Shown here: positions 7,984 to 12,521 of the stretch, in pieces
How positions within the stretch are numbered: position 1 is the first letter of the stretch
Layout: every line of letters begins with the position of its first letter
Assembly (NCBI GenBank): GCA_030836345.1
Contig: JAURQA010000195.1
Location: 1 to 12,521, forward strand
From: Bacteroidota bacterium
GTDB lineage: Bacteria > Bacteroidota > Bacteroidia > NS11-12g > UBA955
DNA length: 12,521 nt
Direction of reading: 5' to 3'
The notes under the pieces: generated by a model
What the model was told of the DNA's origin: nothing
Seen by the model: only the letters and a program-made list of their open reading frames with translations
The model's database searches: none
Made by a program: the position numbers and the translations under genes

Positions 7984-8894
7984 GGAACCACTTCCATAGA
8001 CTCAAATTTATCTTTGTTTGCTGTGAGGATTAACTTATTTACTAAAAACACATCTCCGCCCCAGGCACCGAGATATTTGCACAATCCCCCTTTCATTTGC
8101 TCTATATTTAAATCTTGATAAGCGGTTTTTAAACCGAGGCTTTGAGCAATAAAGGCCTGCCATATTTCAAGAGATAATTCCATTGAATCTGCCGTATCTG
8201 CCGATTTGATTTGTTGCAATATATTATCTAACTGAGCCATCATAAAGGAGTCCGTAGAGATTAATTCTAGCTGCTTTTTTACTTCTTTAAGGGATCTTCT
8301 GCTATTTACTTTTATCCCAGGGAAACAAAGAAACCAATCTTTGCTAACCTCCAGGTCCATCTGCCACAAGGCCCAATTCGGCTTGTTTTTATCATTTTTC
8401 CAATAAATCAAAGGTTTTTGCACACTGGAAACCGCTGCATCGTAGCCGCTTCCGCCAAATACCTTTTCTTGTAGCTCAAGCGCATCTACTTTGGCCCATT
8501 GGGCAATTAATGATACCAAGGTACTGCTGCTACCTAAACCAAAGGCTTGATCAAATTCAAGCTCTATTTCAACCCTATAGGTGCCTTTCAGCATAAAATT
8601 TGGGTTTAAGTCTCTGGCCGTTTGAATGAGCTCGCAAATACGTCCAGATACCGTCGCATTATCTGTGGTCTTTTCAAGTAGACTATCGGTATCTATTTCA
8701 ACCTTAAACCAGGTTTCTCCCAAATAATTCAAACTGCTCCATTTTAATTCGTTGCCGTCTGATTCAGATTGCCACACCGTTAATTTTTGCCCATATTTCA
8801 CAGGAAAAGCAAAGGTCTCTAAACCATAAAGAGCGAGGTATTCCCCGGCTAACATAACCTTACCTGGTGCGTAGTATGAAAGCGTTTGTATCAA
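7956..8894 (-). CDS. GYDIA-like GHMP kinase, probable phosphomevalonate kinase
   Basis: This 312-residue GHMP-superfamily protein has motif 1 YAPGKVMLAGEY (8-19), a glycine/serine ATP loop FGLGSSSTLVSL (118-129) and GGSGYDAAVSS (147-157). The last is a variant of the GYDIA signature that names a Bacteroidota kinase family. A glycine-rich GAWGGDVFL (276-284) replaces the usual third motif. Mevalonate kinase and diphosphomevalonate decarboxylase are separate genes beside it, and the cluster has no other phosphomevalonate kinase. By elimination it probably phosphorylates 5-phosphomevalonate; this is inference from context, and the family has no function I can confirm. The start is TTG (8892-8894), with ATA as the only nearby alternative, because the frame is closed upstream by the HMG-CoA reductase stop just one codon away. 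It overlaps mvaD by up to 28 bases. Confidence 0.85.
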   Translation of the reverse strand: MIQTLSYYAPGKVMLAGEYLALYGLETFAFPVKYGQKLTVWQSESDGNELKWSSLNYLGETWFKVEIDTDSLLEKTTDNATVSGRICELIQTARDLNPNFMLKGTYRVEIELEFDQAFGLGSSSTLVSLIAQWAKVDALELQEKVFGGSGYDAAVSSVQKPLIYWKNDKNKPNWALWQMDLEVSKDWFLCFPGIKVNSRRSLKEVKKQLELISTDSFMMAQLDNILQQIKSADTADSMELSLEIWQAFIAQSLGLKTAYQDLNIEQMKGGLCKYLGAWGGDVFLVNKLILTANKDKFESMEVVPWNEIVLNS

Positions 8895-8897
8895 AAA

Positions 8898-10247
8898 TTA
8901 TCTTGCTTCTTTCTTTGGTTGTTCTATTCCACGTAAATCGCAAAATGCTTTGACTGCAGCGCTAAAACTCACGACCTTATTTTTAAAATGTTCTACCAAC
9001 TGCTCTTTTTCTGTGTCGTTAGCCTCTAATTGGTTCAAAATATTTAGGAGATGCATTTTCATGTGCCCTTTTTGAATACCGCTTGTTATTAAACTTCGTA
9101 AAGCACTAAAGTTTTGAGCTAATCCAGCCGTTGCTACAATTTTCATTAGATCTTTAGCATTTGGATTTCCAAGCATTTCATGAGCAAATTTTACCATAGG
9201 ATGCAAGCTTGTAATCCCACCTACCGTGCCCAGAGATAAGGGTATTTCTATCCAAAATTTAAATATTCCATCATCTAAAGATGCATGTGTAAGACTGCTA
9301 TATTTCCCGTTGCGAGAGGCATAAGCATGTACACAGGCTTCAATCGCTCTAAAATCATTGCCTGTAGCAATAATTACAGAGTCAATTCCATTCATTATTC
9401 CTTTGTTATGAGTAACCGCTCTATACGGCTCTATTTCAGCAACTTTTAAAGCTTTTATAAATTTTTCTGCAAACTCACCATTAGGCATACTTCCTTCATT
9501 AATCTCATTAATGGGGCATTCTACCCAAGCTTTTACCGTGCACTCTGGAGTATAATTGCTGAGTATACTCATGAGAATTTGCAAGTATTTATCTTCCTCG
9601 GCTAACTCACTTGCATCACTCACCAACCGTTTCAAGGTTTTTGCAAAACTCTCCAAACAACTGTTAATAAAATTGGCGCCCATGCTGTCACAGGTTTCAA
9701 ACTTGGCCTCTAGCTGGTAGTAATTTGGTTCTAAATCACATTTATTAACCAACTGAATTGATTTGACCCCTCCCCCACGAGCAGTCATATTAGCCGTTAT
9801 GTTTTCACTATCTCCAATAAATTGCTGATAGGAGTCTTGAATAATTTGCTGGAGTACTTCCGGATGTTTCCCTCTCCACACAAAATGCACATGGCCAATT
9901 TTGGTAGTATTAACAACCTCCGTTTTAAAACCGCCTCTTTGCATCCAAAAACTAGCTGCTTTGGCCGCCGCCGCAACTACACTGCTTTCCTCAATGGTCA
10001 TTGGAACTGTGTACTGAGCTCCATCAATTAAAAAATTAGGTGCAACGCCAAAAGGCATATAAAAATTACTTAGGGTATTTTCAATAAACTCATCATGCAA
10101 TTTTTGAACTTCCCCGTCAGAATGTGTGTAGGTATCTAAAAGTTGTAAGGCTTCTTTATCTCCTTTAAAATGGTTGGAAATAACCCACGCTACTTTGGCA
10201 GACTTACTTAGTTTGCTAAACCCTTTTATGGCTTCTACTTTTTTCAT
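8898..10247 (-). CDS. mvaA: Hydroxymethylglutaryl-CoA reductase, class II
   Basis: This 449-residue enzyme reduces HMG-CoA to mevalonate, the committed step of the pathway. Class II features are visible: TIEESSVVAAAA (84-95, with the catalytic-type glutamate), DSMGAN (187-192), THNKGIMNGID (279-289, catalytic-type lysine K282), ATGNDFRAIEA (294-304, aspartate D298), GTVGG (340-344) and the late QKGHMKMH (392-399, histidine H395). All four expected active-site residues are present and the length is typical. Such proteins are often labelled degradative after the Pseudomonas mevalonii enzyme. Here, surrounded by mevalonate-to-IPP genes, the direction is almost certainly biosynthetic. NADH versus NADPH preference cannot be read with confidence. 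The ATG follows the isomerase stop by 5 bases with no Shine-Dalgarno. Its TAA is followed by one codon and then the TTG start of the next kinase in the same frame. Confidence 0.95.
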   Translation of the reverse strand: MKKVEAIKGFSKLSKSAKVAWVISNHFKGDKEALQLLDTYTHSDGEVQKLHDEFIENTLSNFYMPFGVAPNFLIDGAQYTVPMTIEESSVVAAAAKAASFWMQRGGFKTEVVNTTKIGHVHFVWRGKHPEVLQQIIQDSYQQFIGDSENITANMTARGGGVKSIQLVNKCDLEPNYYQLEAKFETCDSMGANFINSCLESFAKTLKRLVSDASELAEEDKYLQILMSILSNYTPECTVKAWVECPINEINEGSMPNGEFAEKFIKALKVAEIEPYRAVTHNKGIMNGIDSVIIATGNDFRAIEACVHAYASRNGKYSSLTHASLDDGIFKFWIEIPLSLGTVGGITSLHPMVKFAHEMLGNPNAKDLMKIVATAGLAQNFSALRSLITSGIQKGHMKMHLLNILNQLEANDTEKEQLVEHFKNKVVSFSAAVKAFCDLRGIEQPKKEAR

Positions 10248-10252
10248 TTCAC

Positions 10253-11263
10253 TTACTGCTTAATCTTCAATGTACGATTGGCCATTTTGTATCCAGCCAA
10301 TTGCGACTCTATAAATGTATGGAGCGATTCTTCTCCTTCTAATGCATATTTTAAAAATGGGCTTGCTTGAGCATAAATTGCAGACATTTTAGATTTGGTT
10401 ACATGATAATATCCATCTAAGAAATTCCGAATACCTCCAGAAACGATGCTATTTTCACATAAACATTGGCTTCCCAGCTCATCAATTAAACGATTTACAA
10501 TAGTAGTCATTTCATGAGCCGTATGGCCAATACGCGTTACCTCTTCGTAACCCGGCATATGATTTGATCCTCCCCTAGTATATTCTAATTTACTAAAATT
10601 TGTTCCTCCCAAACTACCATAGTCCAAAGCGGCCAATGGCAATTTCATTAAAGCTCTCAAAGATTCAGGACCAAAACCTTGACCCACTTCTTTTACAATA
10701 ATCGAGCAATCTAATGCATCAATCGTCCTTTTTATGGTCTCCAGAGGGTTAAAGCGTATATCATCTCCCTCCGGCTGCATCCACTCTTGGAGTGGATTTA
10801 CATGTATAATTAATCCGTTTGCTTCCAAACGGGCAATCATGTCTTTTAACTTTGGCCATGCATTGGTCTCTGCAATCTCCTCCAATTGAGCAATCCCTAA
10901 ATTGGCAAATAAAGGCTGATTCCCAATCCATTTACGAACCAAAAAATCAGTTCCAAACTCAGTATTTTCTAAAACTGGTCGACAACTACCCAAACCCATA
11001 CCCAAACCATATTTGGCACATGCTTTAGCTAATCTTTCATTAATACGACCCGCTTTTTCAGCGCCACCCGTCATACTACTTACCCACCAAGGCGCATTCA
11101 TCTGCAATCCTGCAAAAGAAACAGTCTCTAATGGATCATCTAAATTAAACGCCGTTAAAGGTTCGTAATTAAAGCGTTCGTCGCCGCTTAACACTTGAGA
11201 ATCAAAGGCTAAATCTATATGATCCGTCTTGCGATTACTCAATATTTTTCCGTCTTCACTCAT
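10253..11263 (-). CDS. fni: Type 2 isopentenyl-diphosphate isomerase (FMN-dependent)
   Basis: This 336-residue flavoenzyme interconverts isopentenyl diphosphate and dimethylallyl diphosphate, supplying the starter unit that the mevalonate route does not make directly. It shows the type 2 hallmarks: RKTDH (11-15), SSMTGG (62-67), GLGSCRP (90-96, where GLGSQR is common), NLGIAQ (121-126), HVNPLQE (154-160, with the expected catalytic glutamine and metal-binding glutamate), IVKEVGQGFG (189-198), GGTNF (219-223) and the phosphate-binding SGGIRN (275-280). It is unrelated in fold to the type 1 isomerase. It is the first gene of the six-gene mevalonate operon, with an ATG at 11261-11263 and no alternative start nearby. 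A possible promoter lies just upstream. It is followed after 5 bases by HMG-CoA reductase. Confidence 0.95.
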   Translation of the reverse strand: MSEDGKILSNRKTDHIDLAFDSQVLSGDERFNYEPLTAFNLDDPLETVSFAGLQMNAPWWVSSMTGGAEKAGRINERLAKACAKYGLGMGLGSCRPVLENTEFGTDFLVRKWIGNQPLFANLGIAQLEEIAETNAWPKLKDMIARLEANGLIIHVNPLQEWMQPEGDDIRFNPLETIKRTIDALDCSIIVKEVGQGFGPESLRALMKLPLAALDYGSLGGTNFSKLEYTRGGSNHMPGYEEVTRIGHTAHEMTTIVNRLIDELGSQCLCENSIVSGGIRNFLDGYYHVTKSKMSAIYAQASPFLKYALEGEESLHTFIESQLAGYKMANRTLKIKQ

Positions 11264-11276
11264 GACTCTGGTTATG

Positions 11277-11310
11277 CGAAAGTAACTGACAGATGAGGAT
11301 AAAGTTCAAA
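11277..11310 (-). promoter_or_regulatory. Possible Bacteroidota-type promoter of the mevalonate operon
   Basis: On the minus strand TTTG (11307-11310) is followed after 22 bases by TACTTTCG (11277-11284), one mismatch from the Bacteroidota -7 box TAnnTTTG. Spacing is near the expected range. Transcription would start a few bases before the isomerase ATG, giving a very short leader. The sequence is AT-rich, so a chance match is possible. Confidence 0.3.
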
Positions 11311-11345
11311 AAAAACAGATATATCGTTAAACATGAGTGTATTTG

Positions 11346-11381
11346 GGATGTGCATGGCCAATATAGATTCCTGAAACATCC
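11346..11381. repeat. Short inverted repeat upstream of the mevalonate operon
   Basis: GGATGT (11346-11351) and ACATCC (11376-11381) form perfect 6-base arms around a 24-base spacer that itself holds the palindrome TGGCCA (11355-11360). It lies in the 185-base gap between fabG and the isomerase gene. It could be an operator or an mRNA structure, but arms this short can occur by chance. Apart from this and the possible promoter, I see nothing in the gap 11264-11448. Confidence 0.25.
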
Positions 11382-11448
11382 TTAAGTGATAATAGTTTGA
11401 TGCTTTTTCATGCGCTCCTAGTTACTGGAAGTTCCCTGAAATATATTT

Positions 11449-12195
11449 TTACATGACCATTCCGCCGCAAACATTCAAGGTTTGGCCCGTTATGTATTTG
11501 CTTAAATCACTGGCTAAAAACAAACATGCATTTCCCACGTCTTCGGTACTCCCGCCTCTTTTTAAAGGAATAGTACTTATCCAGGTTTTTTTAACCTCTT
11601 CATCCAAACTTTCGGTCATTTCAGTTTCAATAAAACCTGGAGCTATGGCATTGCAACGCACATTTCTTGCACCCAATTCCTTGGCAATAGACTTAGTAAA
11701 ACCAATCATTCCCGCTTTACTAGCTGCATAATTTGCTTGGCCTGCATTTCCCGTAATACCTACAATACTGGAAATATTAATTATACTTCCCTCTCTATTT
11801 CCTAAAAAATGACGCAACATTCCTTTGGTTAGGTTAAACGCACTCTTGAGGTTCGTGTTCATTACCGCGTCCCATTGCTCTTCTGACATTCGCATCATAA
11901 GTGTGTCCCGAGTAATACCGGCGTTGTTAATTAAACAGTGTATTGTTTCAAATTCAGCAATCACTTCTTCCGCCAATTTTTGACTTCCTTCGAAATCAGC
12001 AGCATTGCTCTGAAATCCCTTAGCTTTAACGCCATAATTTGCATTGAGTTCCTTTTCAAAAGCAGCAGCTTTTTCTACAGAACTGGCATAGGTAAAAGCA
12101 ATATTTGCCCCATTTTTTGCAAATAACTCAGCAATTCCTTTTCCTATTCCTCGGCTGGCACCGGTTATTAAAACAGTTTTATCTTTTAAAAGCAT
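11449..12195 (-). CDS. fabG: 3-oxoacyl-[acyl-carrier-protein] reductase (SDR family)
   Basis: From the ATG at 12193-12195 this is a 248-residue short-chain dehydrogenase, the usual FabG length. It shows the cofactor motif TGASRGIG (11-18), NNAG (90-93), the catalytic serine S143 in NISSIVG, and YAASK (156-160) with Y156 and K160. The segment GQANYAASKAG and the end ITGQTLNVCGGMVM are typical of FabG, which reduces 3-oxoacyl-ACP with NADPH in fatty acid synthesis. An in-frame ATG at 12280-12282 would add 29 residues that fit no SDR domain, so I reject it. It is co-directional with the mevalonate genes but separated by 185 bases, so it may be a separate transcript. A role in another carbonyl reduction cannot be excluded from sequence alone. 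Confidence 0.93.
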   Translation of the reverse strand: MLLKDKTVLITGASRGIGKGIAELFAKNGANIAFTYASSVEKAAAFEKELNANYGVKAKGFQSNAADFEGSQKLAEEVIAEFETIHCLINNAGITRDTLMMRMSEEQWDAVMNTNLKSAFNLTKGMLRHFLGNREGSIINISSIVGITGNAGQANYAASKAGMIGFTKSIAKELGARNVRCNAIAPGFIETEMTESLDEEVKKTWISTIPLKRGGSTEDVGNACLFLASDLSKYITGQTLNVCGGMVM

Positions 12196-12200
12196 AGGGG

Positions 12201-12208
12201 CAAAATTA
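12201..12208 (-). promoter_or_regulatory. TAnnTTTG-like -7 box just before fabG
   Basis: TAATTTTG on the minus strand matches the Bacteroidota -7 consensus exactly but ends only 5 bases before the fabG ATG, so a transcript from it would be almost leaderless. No convincing -33 TTTG lies at the right distance. This is weak evidence; chance is likely in AT-rich DNA. Confidence 0.2.
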
Positions 12209-12312
12209 AGAGTTTTATTGGCAATTTTTAGACTAATTATACTGCCTGCTTGCATGACATAGCTAGTACTGTTCTTTGACAATTAAATCCATGCCCTGTT
12301 GGATTGATTTTT

Positions 12313-12507
12313 TTACTTTAATCGCATTCCTAACCCCACGAGCAGACTGGCAATTAATAAACCACAACTTTCTCGAGCTTTCTCCACGTTTATATTTGGA
12401 GGATCTGTTTGGCCAAAGCCCAACCATTCGCTAGGCCAGTTGTATATGCTAAAAACAAAACCAGCCAGTATAAAAATTAAGCTAATAGCTCTTACATTAC
12501 GGTACAT
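12313..12507 (-). CDS. Small two-helix membrane protein of unknown function
   Basis: This 64-residue protein has two hydrophobic segments, about 7-22 (AISLIFILAGFVFSIY) and 47-61 (SCGLLIASLLVGLGM). They are joined by a polar, proline-containing loop with a tryptophan-rich start (NWPSEWLGFG). Positive residues at both termini suggest both ends face the cytoplasm. I do not recognise a family. The membrane-protein pattern, clean ATG with an A-rich leader and lack of any competing gene on the other strand support it being real. It lies 117 bases upstream of fabG on the same strand and might share a transcript with it, but nothing links it to isoprenoid or fatty acid synthesis. Confidence 0.6.
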   Translation of the reverse strand: MYRNVRAISLIFILAGFVFSIYNWPSEWLGFGQTDPPNINVEKARESCGLLIASLLVGLGMRLK

Positions 12508-12521
12508 TTTTTTTATATTTA

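Noticed and set aside
8898..10247. HMG-CoA reductase as a mevalonate-degrading enzyme
   Set aside because: Class II enzymes carry the degradative label by history, but the surrounding genes form the full biosynthetic route to IPP and DMAPP.
12196..12282. N-terminal extension of FabG by 29 residues from an upstream ATG
   Set aside because: The extension fits no SDR domain, and the family's usual N-terminus (LKDKTVLITGASRGIG) begins at the internal ATG at 12193-12195, giving the standard 248-residue length.
12267..12297. GGATTTAATT/AATCAATCC partial inverted repeat upstream of fabG as a terminator of the small membrane-protein gene
   Set aside because: The arms match at only 8 of 10 positions and no T-run follows on the minus strand.

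Overview
This window looks like chromosomal DNA from a member of the Bacteroidota, probably a Flavobacteriales-type lineage. The pointers are the AT-rich composition, the near absence of Shine-Dalgarno sequences, the family-typical forms of the GHMP kinases and the UbiA-like prenyltransferase, and the complete lower mevalonate route in a bacterium. This placement is inference from protein character, not from a marker gene. No rRNA, tRNA, CRISPR array, insertion sequence or phage gene was seen.

Left part (1-4973, plus strand): a compact, translationally coupled export operon. It begins with the 3' part of a gene that resembles the ligand-binding half of a TetR/AcrR regulator and is cut by the window edge. 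An ABC exporter fused to its ATPase domain, a HlyD-type periplasmic adaptor and a TolC-type outer-membrane channel follow. Each gene overlaps the next by 4 to 14 bases. Together they would make a tripartite envelope-spanning exporter. The ATPase domain is strikingly degenerate: Walker A is intact, but the signature motif, Q-loop glutamine and H-loop histidine are missing and the Walker B acidic pair is swapped.

Right part (12282-5041, minus strand): the isoprenoid cluster. Reading in the direction of transcription, a fabG-like reductase is followed, after a 185-base gap, by six tightly packed genes: type 2 isopentenyl-diphosphate isomerase, class II HMG-CoA reductase, a GYDIA-like GHMP kinase (probably the phosphomevalonate kinase), diphosphomevalonate decarboxylase, mevalonate kinase and a UbiA-family prenyltransferase. 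Together they would take HMG-CoA through mevalonate to IPP and DMAPP and then use a polyprenyl diphosphate to prenylate an acceptor. HMG-CoA synthase and thiolase are not here and must lie elsewhere. Three of the six genes have TTG as the only plausible start. The prenyltransferase has lost both aspartates of its second metal-binding motif.

The two blocks converge on a 67-base gap (4974-5040). A small two-helix membrane protein of unknown function (12313-12507) lies upstream of fabG. The points most worth a second look are the degenerate ATPase, the prenyltransferase motif loss, the unassigned GHMP kinase, and the in-frame, single-stop junction between HMG-CoA reductase and that kinase.
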